Source: Eudorina sp. 2006-703-Eu-15 (Eukaryota > Chlorophyta > Chlorophyceae > Chlamydomonadales > Volvocaceae). From it: a stretch of DNA of 64,000 bases. The position numbers and the translations under genes were made by a program. Of the stretch, positions 53,798 through 64,000 are shown piece after piece. The notes under the pieces were generated by a model. It did no database searches. It had not been told where the DNA came from and worked only from the letters and a program-made list of their open reading frames with translations. The stretch covers positions 1,513,328 through 1,577,327 of the forward strand of contig BDSI01000002.1 in NCBI GenBank assembly GCA_003117195.1, in the 5' to 3' direction. Each line of letters starts with the position of its first letter. Positions within the stretch are counted from its first letter, which is position 1.

Positions 53798-56510
53798 ACG
53801 CGTTGACGGCGGCTTGGATAAGGTTCCGTTCCCGCCATGCTTGCTGTCCGATGCGCGTACGGCTAATGGACATTACCTCAGCAGCCTGTACCTCAACAGT
53901 GGCGCTGAGCGGCGCAAGTGCTCGCAACAACAGTTGTGCGTCACCGGTGCCAAGCACGGGGTCATTAAATTCGACCACTGCCACAAGCCCGCCAAGAGCA
54001 TACGTCTACCTGACGCCACCTCCAAGCCGATCATTGGGACGGCGTGGTTGCTCAACGGGGCCTCGGAGGTGCTTGGATTCTGGCATGTAAGATCTCCTGG
54101 GTGGTTGACAAGGGAATTGCACATGTTGTCCATGCTTTCGGGGCTCGACCATTGCAAATTGCTCCGTGAAGATGGTGAAACGTTTTGCCCGGCCTGTCAT
54201 GCTCACAGGTGTCATCCACCTCGCTCTACGAGATCAGGCACGAGCTCAGACGCTTGAGCATCCGGTGCCGCAACGTGGGGGAGGTGAGGTTGCTTGAGCT
54301 GTCCAGGCACTGTTCTGATTGTGTTCGTGTGACGATTGGGACTGGCATTCTGCACACTACTTGCAGCCTATACGGGTGGTTTATGTCGACAACGCTGGGC
54401 AGACACACGAGATCTGGCGCAAGCTGATCGTCACTGCGCCAGGTGAAACTGTTGTAGTGAAGCAGGACACCTACCACTTGAAGCGTCGCTTCATGGAGGC
54501 TGTTCCCAAGGCCCATCCGTACTACAGCGCCTTCAGCCAGAAGCTCAGCGATGTCCTGTTGCCTGTCTACGAGCCTGACCTGGAGCGGCTGCAGCATGTC
54601 GACGCCACTCAGCTGCGGCTTAAGGCACGCAAGTGGATTCGCAGCGGCAAGGAGGTCCTGGAGAATGTCCGTCGGCTGCTGGATCGGTTCAGACAGATGC
54701 CTGACGGTGCCAGCTTCATTACGCCGGTGGTGGAGAAGGTGCTGCAAGACCAGCAGGTCCTGGTGACGGATACGTACGACATGATATCAGGTGAGATGCA
54801 GGGTTGCAGGGTTGCGAGCAACAATGAAGATGTATGGGGTAGGGTCGCTATACACTCATTGCATGAGTTAGGCATATGAGTAGCAACAACCCAGTAACAG
54901 TATGTACATTTGTTGCTCTCATGCCATCTATTGCATCCATTCTGAGAATTACCCTGTGTCGATTTGCTTTGCGGCCCCTCAGACCCGTTCCCGGTGGACG
55001 ACATGTACTATACGGATCCGCGGACAGGGCAGCTGCGTAGCATTCGCACAACCAGTCAGGTGGAGAACCTCAACAGGCGCTTTAACGGGCTCTTCCAGGG
55101 CAGCTTGTCACCTGACCTGGCTGACGCCCTCACCGAGGACTTCGTTCTTCGCAATAACATTGACCAGGCATCGCGCGCTGGGTATGGCCTTGACTTGCCC
55201 AATGCCTTCTATGACATCAGCCTCGCGGATTGCCTCAATCGCTGCGTGCCTCTCGGCTACGACAAGCCATACCAGCGCTTGGATGGCATCCTGGAGAGGG
55301 CCAAATCCTCGCCTCAAGAAGCCTTTGGCTTCCAGTGGCAAGAACGGTCCATTCGTGATGTGGAGCTGGCGGTTGCAAACACAGACACGGTAGCACCAGC
55401 CGTGGAGCTGTGCGTCGGGGACGATGAGGATGGAAACGAGCTGCTCGACGAGGGTAGGTCACGTCAGGTGGCAGACAATATCCATGTGAATGTTTTTAAA
55501 CAAGGGGTGGCAGTTAACTGGAGTCGAGGTTGGGTCCGAACCCATGTTGTCTCTGACTGTGATGTGTGATAAGTCTTAGGGAGATGTGTGATAAGCCTGA
55601 GGAGATTGTGATTCGTTGTGTGCACCTTGACACTCATCCTGCAGGCCCACCGCCATTGTCCGACGCTGGGGGAACCGAGGCTGACTGGGAGGCCTACTGG
55701 CAGGCCACCCAAGGGGACACGCGTCCTGCTGGCCACGACCCCGGAATTGTCATGCAGCCTGGCGTCACCGACTTGGGCGCGGCTGTCACAACATCCTCGC
55801 GACCGCCCACTGTGGCACTGGGAGCGTTCTACAAGGAGCGTGTCCCAACTTCACTGGGTGGCGTGGATCTGTGGTCCGCCATTGCGGCGGCGGAGGAGGC
55901 TGCAGTGGAAGGACTCTCTTCGCCGGCCACTGTGCATGCGTTTGCTCAGCTGCTAGCTTCCCTTGGGGCTGTGGAGCCCGGAAAACCGTGGCCTGATCGG
56001 TCGGCGGTTAGCCGGCATCTGACCAACCTTCTAACTGCCGCCAAGTCCAGTATTCACATCCTACGCTGCCTGATCGTCCTGGGCAGCACAGAAGATGCTG
56101 GCAAGTCCGTCACGGAGCTGCTCGAGACGTGTCAACGCTTGCAGGGCATCATGCTCGCAAGGATGATGCTCAATGGCTGGACGCAGTCGCAGTGGCCACC
56201 ATCTACAAAACGGCCGGTGCAGCCAGCTCACGTCAGGCGGAAAAGCATGTTTGACAAGCGACTAGTGCGCCCGGTGGAAAGTGACGAGGAGATAGCCCTG
56301 TTCGTTGGTTTTGCCACCACCTACCGGAGGGACTACGAGAGCATGGCCTTGGCATGGAATACGCACCTGGCGCAGAACAAGGATCTTGCACACGCGGGCG
56401 TGACCCTGAAGACCGCTGCTATGCTGCGTATCTTTGACCAAGCGATGGCCGCTGATATCAGCAAGGCACAGACGTTCTACCAGTTCGTTCGTACCTCGGT
56501 GCAGGACGAA

Positions 56511-59103
56511 CAGCGCCAGGCGGGCGCGGCGCCGACGCAGCAAGGGCCGCCGCCAGGGCCGCATCTGCAGCTGCAACCAACGCCCCTGCCCGTGCCGTTG
56601 GGTACTCCCGTCCAGCGGCACGGCGACGCCGCAGCGTCCGGGAGCCTGGGCGTCGGGACGCAGCATTTCGGCGGGTCAGGGCTAGGGATGGCCGTTCATG
56701 GGACGCTGCCGCCAGGGCCCCCGAGCGACGGCGGCGCTGCTTGGGAGGGGCAGCGCCAGGCGGGCGCGGCGCCGACGCAGCAAGGGCCGCCGCCAGGGCC
56801 GCATCTGCAGCTGCAACCAACGCCCCTGCCCGTGCCGTTGGGTACTCCCGTCCAGCGGCACGGCGACGCCGCAGCGTCCGGGAGCCTGGGCGTCGGGCCG
56901 CAGCATTTCGGCGGGTCAGGGCTAGGGATGGCCGGTCATGGGACGCTGCCGCCAGGGCCCCCGAGCGACGGCGGCGCTGCTTGGGAGGGGCAGCGCCAGG
57001 CGGGCGCGGCGCCGACGCAGCAAGGGCCGCCGCCAGGGCCGCATCTGCAGCTGCAACCAACGCCCCTGCCCGTGCCGTTGGGTACTCCCGTCCAGCGGCA
57101 CGGCGACGCCGCAGCGTCCGGGAGCCTGGGCGTCGGGCCGCAGCATTTCGGCGGGTCAGGGCTAGGGATGGCCGGTCATGGGACGCTGCCGCCAGGGCCC
57201 CCGAGCGACGGCGGCGCTGCTTGGGAGGGGCAGCGCCAGGCGGGCGCGGCGCCGACGCAGCAAGGGCCGCCGCCAGGGCCGCATCTGCAGCTGCAACCAA
57301 CGCCCCTGCCCGTGCCGTTGGGTACTCCCGTCCAGCGGCACGGCGACGCCGCAGCGTCCGGGAGCCTGGGCGTCGGGACGCAGCATTTCGGCGGGTCAGG
57401 GCTAGGGATGGCCGGTCATGGGACGCTGCCGCCAGGGCCCCCGAGCGACGGCGGCGCTGCTTGGGAGGGGCAGCGCCAGGCGGGCGCGGCGCCGACGCAG
57501 CAAGGGCCGCCGCCAGGGCCGCATCTGCAGCTGCAACCAACGCCCCTGCCCGTGCCGTTGGGTACTCCCGTCCAGCGGCACGGCGACGCCGCAGCGTCCG
57601 GGAGCCTGGGCGTCGGGCCGCAGCATTTCGGCGGGTCAGGGCTAGGGATGGCCGGTCATGGGACGCTGCCGCCAGGGCCCCCGAGCGACGGCGGCGCTGC
57701 TTGGGAGGGGCAGCGCCAGGCGGGCGCGGCGCCGACGCAGCAAGGGCCGCCGCCAGGGCCGCATCTGCAGCTGCAACCAACGCCCCTGCCCGTGCCGTTG
57801 GGTACTCCCGTCCAGCGGCACGGCGACGCCGCAGCGTCCGGGAGCCTGGGCGTCGGGCCGCAGCATTTCGGCGGGTCAGGGCTAGGGATGGCCGGTCATG
57901 GGACGCTGCCGCCAGGGCCCCCGAGCGACGGCGGCGCTGCTTGGGAGGGGCAGCGCCAGGCGGGCGCGGCGCCGACGCAGCAAGGGCCGCCGCCAGGGCC
58001 GCATCTGCAGCTGCAACCAACGCCCCTGCCCGTGCCGTTGGGTACTCCCGTCCAGCGGCACGGCGACGCCGCAGCGTCCGGGAGCCTGGGCGTCGGGACG
58101 CAGCATTTCGGCGGGTCAGGGCTAGGGATGGCCGGTCATGGGACGCTGCCGCCAGGGCCCCGAGCGACGGCGGCGCTGCTTGGGAGGGGCAGCGCCAGGC
58201 GGGCGCGGCGCCGACGCAGCAAGGGCCGCCGCCAGGGCCGCATCTGCAGCTGCAACCAACGCCCCTGCCCGTGCCGTTGGGTACTCCCGTCCAGCGGCAC
58301 GGCGACGCCGCAGCGTCCGGGAGCCTGGGCGTCGGGCCGCAGCATTTCGGCGGGTCAGGGCTAGGGATGGCCGGTCATGGGACGCTGCCGCCAGGGCCCC
58401 CGAGCGACGGCGGCGCTGCTTGGGAGGGGCAGCGCCAGGCGGGCGCGGCGCCGACGCAGCAAGGGCCGCCGCCAGGGCCGCATCTGCAGCTGCAACCAAC
58501 GCCCCTGCCCGTGCCGTTGGGTACTCCCGTCCAGCGGCACGGCGACGCCGCAGCGTCCGGGAGCCTGGGCGTCGGGCCGCAGCATTTCGGCGGGTCAGGG
58601 CTAGGGATGGCCGGTCATGGGACGCTGCCGCCAGGGCCCCCGAGCGACGGCGGCGCTGCTTGGGAGGGGCAGCGCCAGGCGGGCGCGGCGCCGACGCAGC
58701 AAGGGCCGCCGCCAGGGCCGCATCTGCAGCTGCAACCAACGCCCCTGCCCGTGCCGTTGGGTACTCCCGTCCAGCGGCACGGCGACGCCGCAGCGTCCGG
58801 GAGCCTGGGCGTCGGGCCGCAGCATTTCGGCGGGTCAGGGCTAGGGATGGCCGGTCATGGGACGCTGCCGCCAGGGCCCCGAGCGACGGCGGCGCTGCTT
58901 GGGAGGGGCAGCGCCAGGCGGGCGCGGCGCCGACGCAGCAAGGGCCGCCGCCAGGGCCGCATCTGCAGCTGCAACCAACGCCCCTGCCCGTGCCGTTGGG
59001 TACTCCCGTCCAGCGGCACGGCGACGCCGCAGCGTCCGGGAGCCTGGGCGTCGGGACGCAGCATTTCGGCGGGTCAGGGCTAGGGATGGCCGGTCTGGGG
59101 ACG
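56511..59103 (+). repeat. 240-bp minisatellite inside the transposase gene, about 10.8 copies
   Basis: Units start at 56511, 56751, 56991, 57231, 57471, 57711, 57951, 58190, 58430, 58670 and 58909 (last copy partial). Units 7 and 10 are 239 bp through loss of one C. In the transposase frame each unit encodes 80 residues beginning QRQAGAAPTQQGPPPGPHLQ. Units differ almost only at one A/C site (GTCGGGACG or GTCGGGCCG) with order A,C,C,A,C,C,A,C,C,C,A, plus small changes at the array ends. Confidence 0.96.
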
Positions 59104-59514
59104 CTTATGCAGTCACAGTATTATATGGGAGGCTCGGCGGCGCCACCGTTGTGGGCAAATCCCCCAGCATCCGCCACTGGCGTATCAGCACAGCAGCTTA
59201 CTGGAAGGAAGCGGCAACAGGCTGCCTTGGAGTCGAGTGGAGCAAAGAAAAACAAGACAGGCCCGAAAGGACCGACGGGTCAGAAGCAATGTGACTTGTG
59301 CTTCAGGCGTGGATGGCCGTTTGAGCACCACTGGATGGCTAGTAAGGAGTGCAAGTCGCAGTGCGCTCCATGCTCAAAGGAACAGAAGCGGAGAATCGAG
59401 GTTGATGAGAAGGGGTACTGCACGCTTTGCACGAGCACGTACCCGCAGCAGGTGGTGGACCTGAGCCAGACTAGGCATGTACCCAAGAAGAAGGGCAAGA
59501 AGAAGGGCAGATGA

Positions 59515-59943
59515 CGCGCGTCCCTGCAGAGGTCCTTAGTGAACCTTCAGAGGGAGGGTTTATTGAAGGACTTTGACCTTGCTTTCTCCTGTCAAACGTT
59601 CTGCATTCTTGTACTCTGTGTGGGAGATGAGACCGGTCCGGGGTAGCTGGCGTTTTCACGTGCCTCAACGGTTGTCCCGTGTAGCAGCACTCTTGAGTGG
59701 TCGGCCAGGCAAGAGGTGGATACCGTACCCGGTTGGGAAGCATTCATGCGCGTGTAGAGATTGTCGCCAACTGCATTGGAAGACACCCGAGTCTCTTAGA
59801 GTCTCGGTATGTTTGGCATAGTACTGTGGTGTCCAGAATGAATCTCCAGTGGGGAACATCCTCCGCTGAAATGCTACAGTGTAAGCTTCCCAATAATATC
59901 TCTGAATGAACCGTAAGGATTCCATAATCTTCAGCCAACACAT
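59515..59943 (+). other. Presumed 3' UTR / flank of the transposase gene
   Basis: 429 bp between the TGA at 59512-59514 and the satellite. TGTAA at 59880-59884 is a plausible polyadenylation signal. No ORF of note. Confidence 0.45.
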
Positions 59944-62611
59944 GCGAGGGAGCGAGCGGTGCTGTGAACATGGGGGTGGGGGCCTATGTGCTGAACGTAT
60001 TCCATGACTGCTGTGGCCCCTTAGCCTCAGTAACGAAACCCTCCCCGCGACTTGTACGGCACGCACATACCAACCTGCACCACATGCTCTTGCCCTTGAA
60101 AATTCATCGGCCGTACAGTGTACGGAAACACGCGCGAGGGAGCGAGCGGTGCTGTGAACGTGGGGGTGGGGGCCTATGTGCTGAACGTATTCCATGACTG
60201 CTGTGGCCCCTTAGCCTCAGTAACGAAACCCTCCCCGCGACTTGTACGGCACGCACATACCAACCTGCACCACATGCTCTTGCCCTTGAAAATTCATCGG
60301 CCGTACAGTGTACGGAAACACGCGCGAGGGAGCGAGCGGTGCTGTGAACATGGGGGTGGGGGCCTATGTGCTGAACGTATTCCATGACTGCTGTGGCCCC
60401 TTAGCCTCAGTAACGAAACCCTCCCCGCGACTTGTACGGCACGCACATACCAACCTGCACCACATGCTGTTGCCCTTGAAAATTCATCGGCCGTACAGTG
60501 TACGGAAACACGCGCGAGGGAGCGAGCGGTGCTGTGAACATGGGGGTGGGGGCCTATGTGCTGAACGTATTCCATGACTGCTGTGGCCCCTTAGCCTCAG
60601 TAACGAAACCCTCCCCGCGACTTGTACGGCACGCACATACCAACCTGCACCACATGCTGTTGCCCTTGAAAATTCATCGGCCGTACAGTGTACGGAAACA
60701 CGCGCGAGGGAGCGAGCGGTGCTGTGAACATGGGGGTGGGGGCCTATGTGCTGAACGTATTCCATGACTGCTGTGGCCCCTTAGCCTCAGTAACGAAACC
60801 CTCCCCGCGACTTGTACGGCACGCACATACCAACCTGCACCACATGCTCTTGCCCTTGAAAATTCATCGGCCGTACAGTGTACGGAAACACGCGCGAGGG
60901 AGCGAGCGGTGCTGTGAACGTGGGGGTGGGGGCCTATGTGCTGAACGTATTCCATGACTGCTGTGGCCCCTTAGCCTCAGTAACGAAACCCTCCCCGCGA
61001 CTTGTACGGCACGCACATACCAACCTGCACCACATGCTCTTGCCCTTGAAAATTCATCGGCCGTACAGTGTACGGAAACACGCGCGAGGGAGCGAGCGGT
61101 GCTGTGAACATGGGGGTGGGGGCCTATGTGCTGAACGTATTCCATGACTGCTGTGGCCCCTTAGCCTCAGTAACGAAACCCTCCCCGCGACTTGTACGGC
61201 ACGCACATACCAACCTGCACCACATGCTCTTGCCCTTGAAAATTCATCGGCCGTACAGTGTACGGAAACACGCGCGAGGGAGCGAGCGGTGCTGTGAACA
61301 TGGGGGTGGGGGCCTATGTGCTGAACGTATTCCATGACTGCTGTGGCCCCTTAGCCTCAGTAACGAAACCCTCCCCGCGACTTGTACGGCACGCACATAC
61401 CAACCTGCACCACATGCTCTTGCCCTTGAAAATTCATCGGCCGTACAGTGTACGGAAACACGCGCGAGGGAGCGAGCGGTGCTGTGAACATGGGGGTGGG
61501 GGCCTATGTGCTGAACGTATTCCATGACTGCTGTGGCCCCTTAGCCTCAGTAACGAAACCCTCCCCGCGACTTGTACGGCACGCACATACCAACCTGCAC
61601 CACATGCTCTTGCCCTTGAAAATTCATCGGCCGTACAGTGTACGGAAACACGCGCGAGGGAGCGAGCGGTGCTGTGAACATGGGGGTGGGGGCCTATGTG
61701 CTGAACGTATTCCATGACTGCTGTGGCCCCTTAGCCTCAGTAACGAAACCCTCCCCGCGACTTGTACGGCACGCACATACCAACCTGCACCACATGCTCT
61801 TGCCCTTGAAAATTCATCGGCCGTACAGTGTACGGAAACACGCGCGAGGGAGCGAGCGGTGCTGTGAACATGGGGGTGGGGGCCTATGTGCTGAACGTAT
61901 TCCATGACTGCTGTGGCCCCTTAGCCTCAGTAACGAAACCCTCCCGCGACTTGTACGGCACGCACATACCAACCTGCACCACATGCTCTTGCCCTTGAAA
62001 ATTCATCGGCCGTACAGTGTACGGAAACACGCGCGAGGGAGCGAGCGGTGCTGTGAACGTGGGGGTGGGGGCCTATGTGCTGAACGTATTCCATGACTGC
62101 TGTGGCCCCTTAGCCTCAGTAACGAAACCCTCCCCGCGACTTGTACGGCACGCACATACCAACCTGCACCACATGCTCTTGCCCTTGAAAATTCATCGGC
62201 CGTACAGTGTACGGAAACACGCGCGAGGGAGCGAGCGGTGCTGTGAACATGGGGGTGGGGGCCTATGTGCTGAACGTATTCCATGACTGCTGTGGCCCCT
62301 TAGCCTCAGTAACGAAACCCTCCCCGCGACTTGTACGGCACGCACATACCAACCTGCACCACATGCTGTTGCCCTTGAAAATTCATCGGCCGTACAGTGT
62401 ACGGAAACACGCGCGAGGGAGCGAGCGGTGCTGTGAACATGGGGGTGGGGGCCTATGTGCTGAACGTATTCCATGACTGCTGTGGCCCCTTAGCCTCAGT
62501 AACGAAACCCTCCCCGCGACTTGTACGGCACGCACATACCAACCTGCACCACATGCTCTTGCCCTTGAAAATTCATCGGCCGTACAGTGTACGGAAACAC
62601 GCGCGAGGGAG
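59944..62611. repeat. 190-bp satellite, 14 tandem copies
   Basis: From the GCGAGGG at 59944 to the same word at 62603 is 2659 bp, i.e. 14 units of 190 bp with one base missing (a C lost in the C-run at 61941-61945). Units are almost identical; variable sites are GAACAT/GAACGT and CATGCTCTT/CATGCTGTT. Each unit contains the inverted repeat CCGTAC-AGT-GTACGG. Stop-free stretches of about 90 codons occur on both strands in every unit, but they end inside the next unit and show no coding signal. Confidence 0.97.
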
Positions 62612-64000
62612 GGATGGGTCGAGGTGGGATGAACCGTGGCGAGCATGGGCATGGGAGTTGATTCCCGTGACCTGTGTGCGGAATCATCTTCCTTCCTGTC
62701 ATGCTTGCGAGTGGATGGGGCGCAGTGACCTTTTCCCTTCAAGGCCTCCCAATATGTGCACGATCTGTCGTATTGTACGCCGCAGTGAATTGGTGCAGGC
62801 AAAAGTGCCATATTATTATATTTTTGATTATTCTATTAGACGATATGTTGGTAACGTTTCCTGCTGCGTCTCGAGATGATCTGTTGCGTAGTGGCGACTT
62901 CGTCAAACCTTGTAATCCATCCAATTGACCACAACTTTTGGAGCTTGGCTAAACAATACACATCGAGCGCAATCATGAGTTTCATGAACAAGTTCCAATA
63001 CCTTGTCCTTGAGGGGTTGTGCCCAAAAAATGGTGAAATTTGAAGGTTTCCGGCCACTGAACTTAAAAAATCGCGCGGCCTCCGGCCGCGTTTCAACAAA
63101 ACCATGCCCATACTATCGAAAATTTGCCGCTAGTGACAAAAAAACAATACCGTTGGGACCGTACATCGTACATTTCCTTCAGAAGCTCAACAGTCTCATC
63201 CCAATGGTCAAGTCGGAAACTAAACGATGCCCAGCACGTGGATGTTTGGTTCGTAACGTATGCATGGTGCGGAGTGCGCGTGCTTCTGGGTGGCGTTCCT
63301 GCCAGCGTGGGTCTGGGGCCCCCGTCCAGTTGACCGACACAGTTCTGGTACAGCGGCGACCAAATGACATCTGCACATCTGCCCTCCATGAGCAGCAGCG
63401 GTGCCAGGATGTGCCTACCTTGCTTCTTCCCAGGTGGATCAGGGAAGTAGGGGATCGATGTGGAGCAACCCTCCCTCCATGCATGCCCACGCCGGCGATG
63501 CAGCACAGTAGGATGCCGTGTGCTCCTTTCGGTAACCAAACAGAGAAGGCCGTTTCAAATGTAGTGGCAACGGTGCGCTGTATGAGCCACAGCGCCGGGC
63601 CCTGGGTGTGGCCCATCGGTACCTCTGCCGCGGAGGTCTGCCGTCGCGCGCTCGTCCTGAACAGATGTCGTATCCGGCGGCGCAAAGCGTAGGCACTGTG
63701 TGCGCCGCCTTGTGGTTCATCTCTTCAGGGCATGCACGCGAAGACAGGCCCCAACTGACCCCAACATGAGAGCGGCACGTCGAACTAAGTTCCAACTTCC
63801 AAACGTCTCCAAATGCGTACAGTTGGGTAGGAAAGGGAAGCAGCGTCACACAGACAGAGGAACCCAAGACGTGGACTTTGACCCAGCTGATCGGGCAGTG
63901 CTGGGGTAGCGGCCTTGGCGCCTTGGGTTGTGGCGTCCTGCGGAGTGCCTACGCGTGTTTGGGTGGCTACCTTGGCGGTTCGGGACGGTTCTTGACTCCC
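62612..64000. other. Right-hand flank, no supportable gene
   Basis: Sequence leaves the satellite abruptly at 62612. A minus-strand frame over 63093-63539 contains LDHWDETVELLKEMYDVRSQ and could be an exon fragment. A plus frame runs 63003-63692. Neither has a recognised domain. A GC hairpin (CGCGGCC-TCC-GGCCGCG, 63074-63090) lies in otherwise A/T-rich DNA. Confidence 0.4.

Larger units (their letters stand above)
51675..59514 (+). mobile_element. DDE transposase-like gene with internal coding tandem arrays (frame interrupted twice)
   Basis: Exons 51675-51776, 51828-52254, 52405-54086, 54209-54283, 54367-54790, 54983-55453 and 55645-59514 join in frame up to 58157. Domains in order: an N-terminal Cys motif (PPCPKCYERP, then DLDTYHLVYSKNYKCLECG) that recalls the transposon-associated DUF6729; coding repeats; an RNase H-like core with candidate D700 (VIKFDHCHK), D770 (IRVVYVDNAGQ) and E931 (TTSQVENLNRRFN); a helical region; the 80-residue repeat array; and a Cys/His-rich tail (CDLCFRRGWPFEHHW, then CTLC) ending in KKKGKKKGR. 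The conserved block order and DDE-like residues are visible. The family assignment is inference. Each C-run of repeat units 7 and 10 has 4 C instead of 5 (58158-58161 and 58877-58880), so the frame is lost by two bases unless these are assembly errors. Terminal repeats were not found. Confidence 0.75.

Noticed and set aside
56458..58020. 520-codon open frame on the minus strand
   Set aside because: It lies entirely within the 240-bp tandem array. Stop-free frames on both strands are a by-product of a GC-rich 240-bp unit whose length is a multiple of three; it disappears where units change length.
59944..62611. CRISPR-like array
   Set aside because: Units are contiguous 190-bp repeats with no unique spacers, and the context is eukaryotic.
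59964..62879. Repeated about 90-codon frames on both strands in the 190-bp satellite
   Set aside because: 190 is not a multiple of three, every frame closes in the next unit, and there is no domain or conserved start; these are satellite shadows.

Overview
The window looks like nuclear DNA of a chlorophycean (volvocine / Chlamydomonas-like) green alga. The reasons are very high GC in genes, many short GT-AG introns with some GC-AG ones, TGTAA polyadenylation signals downstream of several stops, long Ala/Gly/Pro/Gln-rich tracts inside proteins, abundant GT/GGGT microsatellites, and an octotricopeptide-like (OPR) organelle RNA-binding gene. No prokaryotic operon structure is visible. All exon models were read by hand from splice sites and frame continuity; no alignments were run.

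Layout. 132-1515 (+): 3' part of an unrecognised gene. 3551-11407 (-): a 13-exon TMEM184/LAZ1-type seven-helix membrane protein. 12189-13436 (+): small ankyrin-repeat protein, head-to-head with the previous gene. 15059-17048 (-): GPATCH11-like G-patch/DUF4187 protein. 18300-22454 (+): putative chromatin or transcription regulator (Cys-rich SAND/TDBD-like module, Tudor-like module, huge low-complexity tail) whose second intron carries a 504-bp hAT-type element with a perfect 8-bp target duplication. 25344-26118 (-): broken PD-(D/E)XK nuclease-like gene. 27941-28705 (-): ZNF593/BUD20-like ribosome-biogenesis zinc finger. 29176-34575 (+): squalene epoxidase in 10 exons. 37687-40242 (+): unrecognised 851-codon low-complexity ORF. 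44680-50564 (-): 10-exon OPR-like protein with a candidate transit peptide. 51675-59514 (+): a large DDE transposase-like gene with three internal coding tandem arrays (12-bp, 60-bp and 240-bp units), followed at 59944-62611 by 14 copies of a 190-bp satellite. The last 1.4 kb has no gene I can support.

The host genes are ordinary housekeeping or organelle functions (sterol synthesis, ribosome assembly, RNA processing, membrane protein). They are arranged mostly as divergent pairs sharing short 5' intergenic regions, and I see no evidence that they act in one pathway. The unusual material is the transposase/satellite block, the intronic hAT element, the orphan nuclease with a 37-bp duplication-flanked insertion, and a recurring CGTAC word across coding, intergenic and satellite DNA.
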